This document shows positions 53,437-61,782 of a stretch of DNA of 64,000 bases, piece by piece. The notes below the pieces were generated by a model. That model made no database searches, had not been told where the DNA came from, and was given only the letters and a program-made list of their open reading frames with translations. How positions within the stretch are numbered: the stretch's first letter is position 1; every line of letters begins with the position of its first letter. Origin of the DNA: Bernardetia sp. (GTDB lineage: Bacteria > Bacteroidota > Bacteroidia > Cytophagales > Bernardetiaceae); the NCBI GenBank assembly GCA_020630575.1, contig JAHDBD010000003.1, positions 62,001 through 126,000 of the forward strand, read 5' to 3'. The position numbers and the translations under genes are program-made.

Positions 53437-55338
53437 TTATCTATTCAAATAAACCATCAAAACAGAAATATCAGAAGGACTAATTCCACTAATTCGTGAT
53501 GCTTGTCCTAATGTACGAGGCTGAATTTGAGTTAGTTTTTTACGTGCTTCCATAGAAAGTGAAGGCATAGAATGATAATCAAGACCATCAAATAAATGAA
53601 GTCCTTCCAAACGGTGCATTTTCTCAACTAGCTTTTGTTCTTTCTCTACATATTCAGAATATTTGATTTGAATTTCGGCTTGTTCCAAAATCTCTTCATT
53701 ATTCCTATTGTTTGTGCTACTTCCATTTTCTGAATCAGAAACAGAATACTTTTCTAAAAGGTTAGCAATTTCGCTGTCCATTTTACCCAAATCAGAAAGC
53801 TGAACTTGTGGACGCTTCAAAACATCGATAGATTTTACTTTTTGCTTAAGTTCTGATGTTCCTAACGCTGCCAAAACAGGATTTGCATCTTCTAACTCAA
53901 GACTTCTTTTAGACAAAATTTTAATTACTTCTTTTACCTCTTCTTCTTTTTGTTTCATTTTTTGAAGACGAGTTTCAGAAGCCAAACCTAAATCAAAACC
54001 TTTCTGCGTAAGACGAACATCTGCATTATCTTGACGTAACAAAATACGATATTCGGCTCTTGAAGTAAACATTCTGTACGGTTCGTCCGTACCTTTATGA
54101 ATCAAATCATCAATCAAAACACCGATATAAGCATCAGAACGAGAAAGCGTAAAGGCTTCTTTTTCGTGTGCTTTTTGATGGGCATTTATTCCTGCCATAA
54201 GTCCTTGACAAGCAGCTTCTTCATAGCCTGTTGTTCCATTGATTTGACCTGCAAAATACAGATTTTCAATGCGCTTTGTTTCTAATGTTTCCTTTAATTG
54301 TGTCGGCTGGAAAAAGTCATATTCAATCGCATACCCTGGACGAAACATTTTTGCTTTCTCAAAACCTACAATTTGATTCAATGCTTTTTGCTGAACTTCA
54401 TACGGAAGCGAAGTCGAAAAACCATTTACATACACTTCGACGGTATCCCAACCTTCGGGTTCTACAAAAATTTGGTGTCTATCACGCTCTGAAAAACGAA
54501 CAATTTTATCCTCAATAGAAGGACAATATCTTGGCCCTAGTCCTTTTATACGTCCTGCAAACATAGGCGATTTCTCAAAACCAGTTTGCAAAATCTCATG
54601 AACTTTTGGATTTGTATAAGTGATATAACAACTTCTTTGATTTACTAAAGAGGTAGTTTCATCAGAATACGAAAATTTTGAAGGATTTTCGTCGCCTTTT
54701 TGTTCTTCAATGGCTTCGTAATTGATAGTTCTGCCATCTACTCGTGGTGGCGTTCCTGTTTTCATTCTGCCAGCCTCAAAACCTAATTCTACTAATTGTC
54801 CTGTAATTCCTTTGGCTGCTCGCTCGCCTGCACGTCCTCCTCCAAATTGTTTTTCTCCAATATGAATAAGTCCGTTTAGGAAAGTTCCGTTGGTAAGGAT
54901 TACTGTTTTTCCTTCAAACTCAATTCCTAATTGCGTTCTTACTCCACAAACTCGTCCATCACGCACCACCAAACCTTCGACCATTTCTTGCCAAAGGTCA
55001 ACATTTTTATTGTTTTCTAAAGCTGTTCGCCATTCTTCTGCAAAACGCATTCGGTCGCTCTGACAACGTGGACTCCACATCGCAGCACCTTTCGAACGGT
55101 TGAGCATTCGGAATTGTATCATTGTTTTGTCTGTAATAATTCCAGACATTCCACCTAAGGCATCTATTTCTCGCACGATTTGACCCTTTGCAACGCCTCC
55201 CATAGCAGGGTTACAACTCATTTGAGCAATCGTGTGCATATTCATTGTTACTAACAAAACTTTTGAGCCTAATGTGGCTGCTGTGTGGGCTGCTTCACAA
55301 CCTGCGTGTCCTGCGCCCACTATTATTACATCATACAT
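53437..55338 (-). CDS. mnmG: tRNA uridine-5-carboxymethylaminomethyl modification enzyme MnmG
   Basis: 633 residues. FAD and NADH-dependent partner of MnmE that builds the cmnm5 group on U34 of certain tRNAs. Motifs: DVIIVGAGHAGCEAAHTAAT (FAD loop), MSCNPAMGGVAKGQIVREID, ILTNGTFLNGLIHIGEKQFG, GFEAGRMKTGTPPRVDGRTI, RYCPSIEDKIVRF, YFAGQINGTTGYEEAACQGL and TSRAEYRILLRQDNADVRLT. C-terminal helical domain ends TLGQASRISGISPSDISVLM. Length is standard. Monocistronic as far as seen. Confidence 0.96.
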   Translation of the reverse strand: MYDVIIVGAGHAGCEAAHTAATLGSKVLLVTMNMHTIAQMSCNPAMGGVAKGQIVREIDALGGMSGIITDKTMIQFRMLNRSKGAAMWSPRCQSDRMRFAEEWRTALENNKNVDLWQEMVEGLVVRDGRVCGVRTQLGIEFEGKTVILTNGTFLNGLIHIGEKQFGGGRAGERAAKGITGQLVELGFEAGRMKTGTPPRVDGRTINYEAIEEQKGDENPSKFSYSDETTSLVNQRSCYITYTNPKVHEILQTGFEKSPMFAGRIKGLGPRYCPSIEDKIVRFSERDRHQIFVEPEGWDTVEVYVNGFSTSLPYEVQQKALNQIVGFEKAKMFRPGYAIEYDFFQPTQLKETLETKRIENLYFAGQINGTTGYEEAACQGLMAGINAHQKAHEKEAFTLSRSDAYIGVLIDDLIHKGTDEPYRMFTSRAEYRILLRQDNADVRLTQKGFDLGLASETRLQKMKQKEEEVKEVIKILSKRSLELEDANPVLAALGTSELKQKVKSIDVLKRPQVQLSDLGKMDSEIANLLEKYSVSDSENGSSTNNRNNEEILEQAEIQIKYSEYVEKEQKLVEKMHRLEGLHLFDGLDYHSMPSLSMEARKKLTQIQPRTLGQASRISGISPSDISVLMVYLNR

Positions 55339-55683
55339 AAACAGTTACCAGTTATCAGTGAACAGTTAATTTCTTAGTTTCTTCTGCGAAGAAATAGGAT
55401 TTCTGTTTCTGTGTTTTTAAATTCTTTTTATTTTAGAATAATTCTACAAAATTACACTATTCTAGCGTTTTTTACTAATTTTTAGTTCCTTGATTTTTAA
55501 GGAATTATGTTTTGCCAACCGTAAACGAGGCTTCTAGCCGTCGTTTAGGTTTATAAATGCTCGTTTACGGCTAAAAGCCTAAACGACGGTTACTTTACCA
55601 ATAAAAAAACACCAAAACTATTTTGTTTTTATAGAAATAGTTGCGTTCTTTATTAGCTTACAAAAAATCTAAAAATACAGTTA
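55339..55683. other. Divergent spacer mnmG/Roco gene
   Basis: 345 bases. It holds the palindromic repeat at 55517-55591 (listed separately). On the minus strand TAGTTTTG (complement of 55613-55620) could be a -7 box for mnmG, but no -33 is present. No other structure recognised. Confidence 0.4.
55517..55591. repeat. Dispersed compound palindrome, AACCGT...ACGGTT family, copy 2
   Basis: Same architecture as 48507-48584: AACCGTAAACGAGGCTT, CGTCGTTTAGG, CTCGTTTACGGCT, CCTAAACGACGGTT. Where copy 1 has GTCAACGAG/CTCGTTGAC this copy has GTAAACGAG/CTCGTTTAC, so the paired base changes on both sides. Located in the mnmG/Roco spacer. Confidence 0.65.
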
Positions 55684-58600
55684 ATGGATAATAAAGAAAG
55701 AAAGAAACCAGAACAGGTTTTGTGGCTTGAGGAACAGCTTGGATTTGAACTTAGAGAAGTGAAGACTGAAAAAGAAATACTAAATTGGCTAAATGGTCAG
55801 TCTTATTTGCTTAACGAAAAACAGGAATTAAGAGCGTTAAGCCTATATGGATGTAATCTTGCGAATATTTCTTTTTTGTTAGAGTTTAAAGATTTGATAC
55901 TTCTAAATCTTGGAGCTAATCAAATTTCAGATATTTCTATTTTATCAACCTTAAAAGAATTAACTACTTTAAGTCTTGGAGCTAATCAAATTTCAGATAT
56001 TTCGCCTTTACTAGATCTAAAAAAATTAACATATTTAGATATTAGTGTCAATTCATTTTTAGATATAGATATATATTTACTACCAAGTCTAAAAAATTTA
56101 ACATACTTAGACTTTAGTGCTAATCAAATTTTAGATTATTCTCCTTTGTCAGAATTAGAAAATTTAACATCTTTAAAATTATATGATGCTCATGTTTCTG
56201 ATTACAGTTTTTTATTGAAATTACATAATTTAACTTTCTTAAATATTCGTGATAGTCAAGTTTCAGATATATCTGCGTTAGCAAGTATGAATAATTTGTC
56301 AGTAATAGATCTAAGTAGTAATGAAATTTCAGACATTTCAGTTTTAGCAAATCTTAAAAAGTTGTCCAACTTAAACCTTAGTTATAATAAAATATCTGAT
56401 ATTTCTTTTTTATCAGAGTTAAAAAACTTAACCGATTTAAGTATTAGTTCTAATAATATTTCAGATATTACTGTTCTAGGAACATTAGAAAAGTTGATAG
56501 ATTTGGATATTAGTTATTTAGATATTAACAATGATACCATTCAAAATGTATTTGTAAAGTTAAAAGACTTAACTCATTTAAGAATTGTTGGAAATAGTTT
56601 TTCAGATGTGTCTTTTTTATCAAAATTAGAAAAGATAAGTTATTTGAATCTCAATGATAATCAAATTTCAGACTTATCTCCTTTAATGAAACTGAAAAAA
56701 TTAACTGATTTAGAACTTAACATAAACGAAATTACAGATATTTCTCCCTTAGCAGAACTAGGTAATTTAAAAGAACTAGAAGTTAGTTATAACAAAATAA
56801 AAGATATTTCTTGTTTAGCAGACCTAAAAAAAATTACTTTTTTAAATCTTTCTAATAATAAAATTTGTAGTACAAAAGGTTTGAAAGAAATAGTAGAAAA
56901 TGAAAGTATAGAACATTTACGTTTAGAAGATAATCCTATTCCCTATTTACCTCAAGAGTTAATTAAAGAACACTGCCTCCCACACCTAAGAAATTACTAC
57001 CAAAACCAAGATTTTGTACCTAATAAAGAAATAAAAGTAGTCATTTTAGGTAATGGAATGGTAGGAAAAAGTACGCTTTTGAATCGTTTTTTGAATCCTA
57101 CTGGCGATTGGGAAAAAGAAATACAAATAGATATTAGCGACCGTACAGAGGGAATTGTAATAAAAGAAAATATTCCTTTTGATTTGGAAGACGACAAAGA
57201 AATAAGATTGAATATTTGGGATTTTGGAGGACAAGAAGTTTATCATGGAACGCATCGTCTTTTTCTGAATAAAGATGCTGTTTATATTATTGTTTGGACA
57301 TTGGAAACGGACGAACAAAAAGAAGAAATCCGTCAAGATTTGCATTATTGGTTAGATTATGCACAAGATTTGGCTATTGATAGTCCTATAATTTTGGTGC
57401 ATAGTCAGTGCGATAAAGAAAGTGAAAAAGACCAAGATAAAATAGATGAGCAAATAGATATTTTGAGAGATTCAAAATATAAAAATAGTATTACAACACG
57501 TTATTTAAAATTTTCTGCTAAAGAAAAAACAGGAATTAAAGAATTAAACAAAGCCATTAAAAAAGCCATAAAGGATAAACTTTCGGCTAGAGTAGAAACA
57601 GAAATTCCTAAAAAATGGTCGTTTTTGCGTGATGATTTGAGAGAATTAAGAAAAGATACAGAAAATAAAAAAGATAAGATAAATGAAATTTCGAAAAAAG
57701 ATTATCAAGCTATTTGTGATAAATACGAAATAAGTGAATCAGAAGCCGAAACAGTTCTTACTTTTTTGCACCGAACAGGCTTTTTATATTACGATACACA
57801 ATTATCAGATAATATTATTCTCAATCAGACGTGGGCAATAGAAGCCATTTATGAAGCCTTAAAACCGAGTGGCTTAGTAAAAGATAAAAATGGAAAAATA
57901 AGCTCTGATAGATTAAAAAGACTTTGGCAAGAAAGGGGATATTCAAAAAAAGAAGCCAAAACCTTTATTGATTTTATGTTGAGTTCTGAAATTTGTTTTT
58001 GTAAGGAACAGCAAAATTATAGAGAATTAGAAAATCCTACTTTTATTGTTCCTCATTATTTAGAAGAGCCAGCAAACTCATTTACTAGGTGGAGATATGA
58101 AAATAGTTTTTATATGATTTACAAACCTCAATTTTTTCATAAGGGAATTGCAGAGCGTTTTTTAAGTCGTTTAGGACGCTTGAGTAAAGAAACTGATTTA
58201 TGGAGAGATGGAATACGTATTTTTAGTGATACGTTTAAAGGCGAAGCATTAATTATTTTTGATAGAGAAAAGAAAGAAGTCAATATTTCTACTGAAAACT
58301 ATGAGCTTTTGAAAGCCATAGAAAAAGAACTCAATAAAATTTTAGATGAAGGTTCACAAACTAAGCCTTCTGAAAAAGTTACGTTTTTTTATTCGCTTGA
58401 TGGAGAGGAGTTTGTGGAAAAGAAAAAACTGATGACACAGATTCAAGACGGAAATCAATTTGTAAGAACAGTAAACAACAAAAAAGTAGAAGTAAAAGAC
58501 TTTGCAGAAAAATATAGATTAAAAGAACCTCAAAAAACTATTTCTGAAAAACCTTATTTTGAAGAAAACAGAAAACAAGCTAAGAATCCACTTATTGAGG

Positions 58601-59187
58601 AAGCAAATAACAAGAAAAACCCTATTGCTATGAAACAGAATTTAGAAATAAATGAAGAAGGAAAAAAGAAAATTAAGATTTTTATATCTTATTCTAGCAA
58701 AGACAGGGAAATAAGAGAACTGTTTGTAGAAGAGTTACAAACTCATTTGGCACATCGTAAAAACTTTGAGTATTCACAATGGACTGATACAGAAATTGAT
58801 TTAGGTGCAGATTGGGAAGAAGAAATAAATAAAGCTCTAAAAGAGAGTAACGTAGCTATTTTATTAGTTAGTGCTAATTTTGCAGCCTCATCTTTTATAA
58901 ATGAAAAGGAATTAACAGCCTTCTTTAAGAAACGAAAAGAGGAAGGATATTTAATTTTGCCTGTCTTAATCACAAAGTACAATTTTTCTCAATTTGAGAA
59001 GTTGAGTAAACTGAATTTTTTTAAGACTTATAATAGGGAATATGGTTTTAATAAACCTATAGAGAGAAATAAATTACTTCATTTCGCAAAATTGGCTGAA
59101 AACGAAAATACAACCAACGAACAATTAAGTATATATTTTAATAAACTAGCTGATTTTGTTGATACTTCTGTTTCTAATACATTTTGA
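55684..59187 (+). CDS. LRR-Roc-COR-TIR protein (Roco GTPase with TIR domain)
   Basis: 1167 residues. Order: short N-terminus; about 16 leucine-rich repeats of 22 residues (~res 45-415; units like LTTLSLGANQISDISPLLDL, SDS22/internalin type); Roc GTPase (~res 445-620) with P-loop VVILGNGMVGKSTLLNRFL, switch LNIWDFGGQEVYHGTHRLF and HSQCDKESEKD; COR dimerisation domain (~res 640-930); a linker; and a C-terminal TIR domain (~res 992-1135) starting IKIFISYSSKDREIRELF. The TIR helix SFINEKELTAF carries a Glu (~res 1073) at the place of the NADase catalytic residue. Roco proteins with TIR tails are rare; bacterial TIR domains often degrade NAD after infection sensing, which suggests an immune role with the LRR as sensor. 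Not proven. No adjacent partner. Confidence 0.9.
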   Translation: MDNKERKKPEQVLWLEEQLGFELREVKTEKEILNWLNGQSYLLNEKQELRALSLYGCNLANISFLLEFKDLILLNLGANQISDISILSTLKELTTLSLGANQISDISPLLDLKKLTYLDISVNSFLDIDIYLLPSLKNLTYLDFSANQILDYSPLSELENLTSLKLYDAHVSDYSFLLKLHNLTFLNIRDSQVSDISALASMNNLSVIDLSSNEISDISVLANLKKLSNLNLSYNKISDISFLSELKNLTDLSISSNNISDITVLGTLEKLIDLDISYLDINNDTIQNVFVKLKDLTHLRIVGNSFSDVSFLSKLEKISYLNLNDNQISDLSPLMKLKKLTDLELNINEITDISPLAELGNLKELEVSYNKIKDISCLADLKKITFLNLSNNKICSTKGLKEIVENESIEHLRLEDNPIPYLPQELIKEHCLPHLRNYYQNQDFVPNKEIKVVILGNGMVGKSTLLNRFLNPTGDWEKEIQIDISDRTEGIVIKENIPFDLEDDKEIRLNIWDFGGQEVYHGTHRLFLNKDAVYIIVWTLETDEQKEEIRQDLHYWLDYAQDLAIDSPIILVHSQCDKESEKDQDKIDEQIDILRDSKYKNSITTRYLKFSAKEKTGIKELNKAIKKAIKDKLSARVETEIPKKWSFLRDDLRELRKDTENKKDKINEISKKDYQAICDKYEISESEAETVLTFLHRTGFLYYDTQLSDNIILNQTWAIEAIYEALKPSGLVKDKNGKISSDRLKRLWQERGYSKKEAKTFIDFMLSSEICFCKEQQNYRELENPTFIVPHYLEEPANSFTRWRYENSFYMIYKPQFFHKGIAERFLSRLGRLSKETDLWRDGIRIFSDTFKGEALIIFDREKKEVNISTENYELLKAIEKELNKILDEGSQTKPSEKVTFFYSLDGEEFVEKKKLMTQIQDGNQFVRTVNNKKVEVKDFAEKYRLKEPQKTISEKPYFEENRKQAKNPLIEEANNKKNPIAMKQNLEINEEGKKKIKIFISYSSKDREIRELFVEELQTHLAHRKNFEYSQWTDTEIDLGADWEEEINKALKESNVAILLVSANFAASSFINEKELTAFFKKRKEEGYLILPVLITKYNFSQFEKLSKLNFFKTYNREYGFNKPIERNKLLHFAKLAENENTTNEQLSIYFNKLADFVDTSVSNTF

Positions 59188-59250
59188 AAAATATTTTAAG
59201 GTAATAAACTTTGTTCTGTAGGAACTATATATTGGTAAAAAATTTCAAAT

Positions 59251-59283
59251 CCTCGTTTACGGCTAAAAGACTCAACGACGGTT
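59251..59283. repeat. Half-unit of the ACGGTT palindrome family
   Basis: CCTCGTTTACGGCTAAAAGA followed by CTCAACGACGGTT matches the second half of the unit at 55559-55591 with few changes. No first half is present. It lies 64 bases after the Roco gene. Confidence 0.55.
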
Positions 59284-59418
59284 AGATTTTAAACAAAAAA
59301 ACTCCCAAAAATACAAACGTAGTTCTAAGAGTAGAAAAAATGAGTGTTAATGAATTGTAGTTAAATTTGTGGATTATAAACAATTTAAAAGAAGCTGTTT
59401 ATAAATTCCGAGTTACTG

Positions 59419-59796
59419 CTATTTCGCATCTGCATTTTTTTGCATATAAATTTTATATTCTTTTTCTGCTAACTCAATCATTGTATCAAATAAAATAGCT
59501 TTTTCATCTAAAGCAGATAATTTTTCTTTTAAAGTTGTGTTTTGTTTTCTAAGATTACGAATTTCCTGTTCTAATAAACGTTGTTCTGCTGTTTTCATAG
59601 GACGAATTACTTTATAAGAATGATCAAAATTACCATATTTATCAAGCCAATTAACAACTGTTTTTCGGCTCTGAACACCATAATTCCGTTGGGCTTGAGT
59701 GACTGTAAAAAGACCTTGTTCGATTTCCTTAACTACTTGAAGTTTGAACTGCATGGTGTAGTCTTTCTGTGTACGTTTAACATATTTACGTTCCAT
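59419..59796 (-). CDS. Orphan IS3-type transposase OrfA (HTH) fragment or domesticated gene
   Basis: 125 residues. N-terminal helix-turn-helix of the Tnp_1 type: KRTQKDYTMQFKLQVVKEIE (res ~7-26), TVTQAQRNYGVQSRKTVVNW (res ~32-51), then a leucine-rich coil (LEQEIRNLRKQNTTLKEKLS), as in IS3/IS150 OrfA. The expected downstream OrfB with its DDE domain is absent; the 231 bases toward the Roco gene hold no such frame. No terminal inverted repeats were recognised. So it is either a remnant of an insertion sequence or a retained DNA-binding protein. The frame is intact. Confidence 0.75.
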   Translation of the reverse strand: MERKYVKRTQKDYTMQFKLQVVKEIEQGLFTVTQAQRNYGVQSRKTVVNWLDKYGNFDHSYKVIRPMKTAEQRLLEQEIRNLRKQNTTLKEKLSALDEKAILFDTMIELAEKEYKIYMQKNADAK

Positions 59797-59870
59797 AATA
59801 AAATTAGTTATGTAACACTATGTTAGGACGAGACAGGTCTCCACAAGCTAAATTATTAATACATAATAAT

Positions 59871-60596
59871 TTATACTTTCAAAGCTCTTTTGTATAGTCC
59901 GATTGTGTTTTCTAGTCCTAGATAAAGAGCATCACAAACAAGCGCATGACCAATAGAAACCTCTTGTAAATAAGGTAAATGTTTGGCTAAATAATTTAGA
60001 TTATCTAAATCCAAATCGTGTCCTGCATTGATTCCTAAACCTAACTTGTGAGCAAACTCTGCACATTGAACATATTTTCTGATTGCTTTTTCAGGACTTT
60101 CTTGAAAGTTTTTTGCATAACTTTCTGTATAAAACTCTATTCTATCTGCACCTGTTGAGGCAGCAGCTTCAATAAACTGGTCTATTGGGTCGATAAAAAT
60201 AGAAACCCGAACTCCTAGAGCCTTTAAATCAGTAATTACTTCTTTGAGATAATCTTGGTGTTTTATAGTGTCCCAGCCTGCATTAGAAGTCAAAACTCCA
60301 TCTGAGTCAGGAACTAAAGTCGCTTGCGTAGGTTTTATTTCTTTTATAATTTCTAAAAAACGTCCTTGTTGTGGATTTCCTTCGATATTAAATTCTGTTT
60401 TGACAATTTTTGCAAGTGCAAAAGCATCCTCATAACGAATATGACGCTCGTCTGGACGTGGATGTATTGTAATTCCTTGCGCTCCAAAACGCTCACAATC
60501 TTGTGCTACTTGTATCAAATCTGGATTGTTGCCTCCTCTTGCATTTCGCAGGGTTGCAAATTTATTGATATTTACGCTTAATTTAGTTGAGTTCAT
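59871..60596 (-). CDS. pdxJ: Pyridoxine 5'-phosphate synthase
   Basis: 241 residues. Last ring-closing step of the DXP-dependent vitamin B6 pathway (with PdxA), joining 1-deoxy-xylulose-5-phosphate and 3-amino-2-oxopropyl phosphate. Seen: [86 protein letters not shown] and [20 protein letters not shown], then [16 protein letters not shown]. Length is typical. A weak promoter match (TTTG, 16 bases, TAATTTTG on the minus strand, 60673-60700) lies about 75 bases upstream. Confidence 0.95.
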   Translation of the reverse strand: MNSTKLSVNINKFATLRNARGGNNPDLIQVAQDCERFGAQGITIHPRPDERHIRYEDAFALAKIVKTEFNIEGNPQQGRFLEIIKEIKPTQATLVPDSDGVLTSNAGWDTIKHQDYLKEVITDLKALGVRVSIFIDPIDQFIEAAASTGADRIEFYTESYAKNFQESPEKAIRKYVQCAEFAHKLGLGINAGHDLDLDNLNYLAKHLPYLQEVSIGHALVCDALYLGLENTIGLYKRALKV

Positions 60597-60819
60597 TTGG
60601 CTATATTTTATTGTGATTGATTTGTAGCTTTCTTGATAGAGAGAGATAACTATTCTGAATTATACTGATGTTCAAAATTACTCTTTTTATCTGCATCAAA
60701 CAATATTTGCATCAGACAAAATACTTGTTCATGAACTGTGTAGAGAATTACTAAAAGAGTTAAGACTTTTTTGTATTTTAGAGATTCAAATACTCATCAC
60801 TTCATAATGCTTAATTCTC

Positions 60820-61752
60820 TTGTTAAAATACCATATTCGTCTTCATTTTGTAATTTGGCTTTCTAGTCTTGTTCCTTTGGTAGTCAATCAAATTCATTTA
60901 TCAGCTACTGAACTTGTTTTTTATCGAACTTCAATGGCTGTAGTATTTTTGGCTATTTGGCTTTTAGTTATTAAAAAGTTTAAATGGACAGGTAAAAAGA
61001 CTTATTTTTTGATGGGAACTGGAATCCTAACTTTTGCTTATTGGACATTAATTGTTCTTTCGGCAAAACTAGCAAATGAAGCTGTTTGTTTGATTGGACT
61101 TGCTACAATTCCTCTTTTTGTTAGTATTTTGCGACCCATTTTGGGAAAAGGAGCTTTATCAGTGGGTGAAATAATTACAGGACTAAATGCTATTTTTGGA
61201 ATCTATATAATTTATAGCTCTGATTTTGATTATGGTTTAGGCTTTTTTTTAGCTCTTTTAGCTGCTTTTTTTGGTGCATTGGTTACTATTTTTAATGCAG
61301 ATTTAGTAAAGCAAGAAGACTCTTTAGTTATTACCTTCTATCAAATGTTAGGTGCAAGTATTACAGCTTTTCTTCTCTTGCTTTTTTCTACGTTTTGGGG
61401 AGGAATAGTAAGTGATTTTATTCCTGTAAAATGGAGTTTGACTTGGCGTGATTTTATATTGATATTTAGTTTAGCATTGGGAGTTTCTGTCTATGCGTAT
61501 AGCGAATCAGTACGATTGATGAAGTTTTTGAATCCTTTTACAGTGGCTATGGTGGGAAATTTAGTTCCTCTATATGGTATTGTTAGTGTAATTATTTTAT
61601 CTTACTTTATTAGTTCTGTGGAGGCTTCAAAAATGGATATTTATTTTTATGCAGGTGGAATAATATTGGTTTCGGCTGTTGTAGCTCGTCCTTTGGTTAC
61701 GTGGTATTTTGAGATATATGATGGTGGTAAAAAAAATAAAATAAGTAAATAA
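60820..61752 (+). CDS. EamA/DMT-family transporter, likely TTG start
   Basis: 310 residues with about ten membrane helices in two EamA repeats; the first starts RLHFVIWLSSLVPLVV and the second near FFLALLAAFFGALVTIFNAD. Loops such as FYRTSMAVVFLAIWLL and AVCLIGLATIPLFVSIL are family-like. The frame has no ATG at its beginning: a stop codon lies at 60805-60807 and the first usable start is TTG at 60820. An ATG at 60807-60809 opens a different frame that would read MLNSLVKIPYS and stop after about 20 codons, so either a TTG start or a small frameshift near 60820-60835 is involved. Substrate unknown; such proteins export amino acids, nucleotides or drugs. Confidence 0.85.
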   Translation: MLKYHIRLHFVIWLSSLVPLVVNQIHLSATELVFYRTSMAVVFLAIWLLVIKKFKWTGKKTYFLMGTGILTFAYWTLIVLSAKLANEAVCLIGLATIPLFVSILRPILGKGALSVGEIITGLNAIFGIYIIYSSDFDYGLGFFLALLAAFFGALVTIFNADLVKQEDSLVITFYQMLGASITAFLLLLFSTFWGGIVSDFIPVKWSLTWRDFILIFSLALGVSVYAYSESVRLMKFLNPFTVAMVGNLVPLYGIVSVIILSYFISSVEASKMDIYFYAGGIILVSAVVARPLVTWYFEIYDGGKKNKISK

Positions 61753-61782
61753 TCATTTTTTTAATAAAAAATGAAAGTTTAT

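Noticed and set aside
59419-59796. Complete IS3 insertion sequence
   Set aside because: Only the OrfA part exists; no OrfB, terminal inverted repeats or target-site duplication could be found.
42277-59800. A single large defence island
   Set aside because: The retron operon and the Roco-TIR gene are separated by housekeeping genes (carboxypeptidase, lpxB, mnmG), so a common island is not supported.
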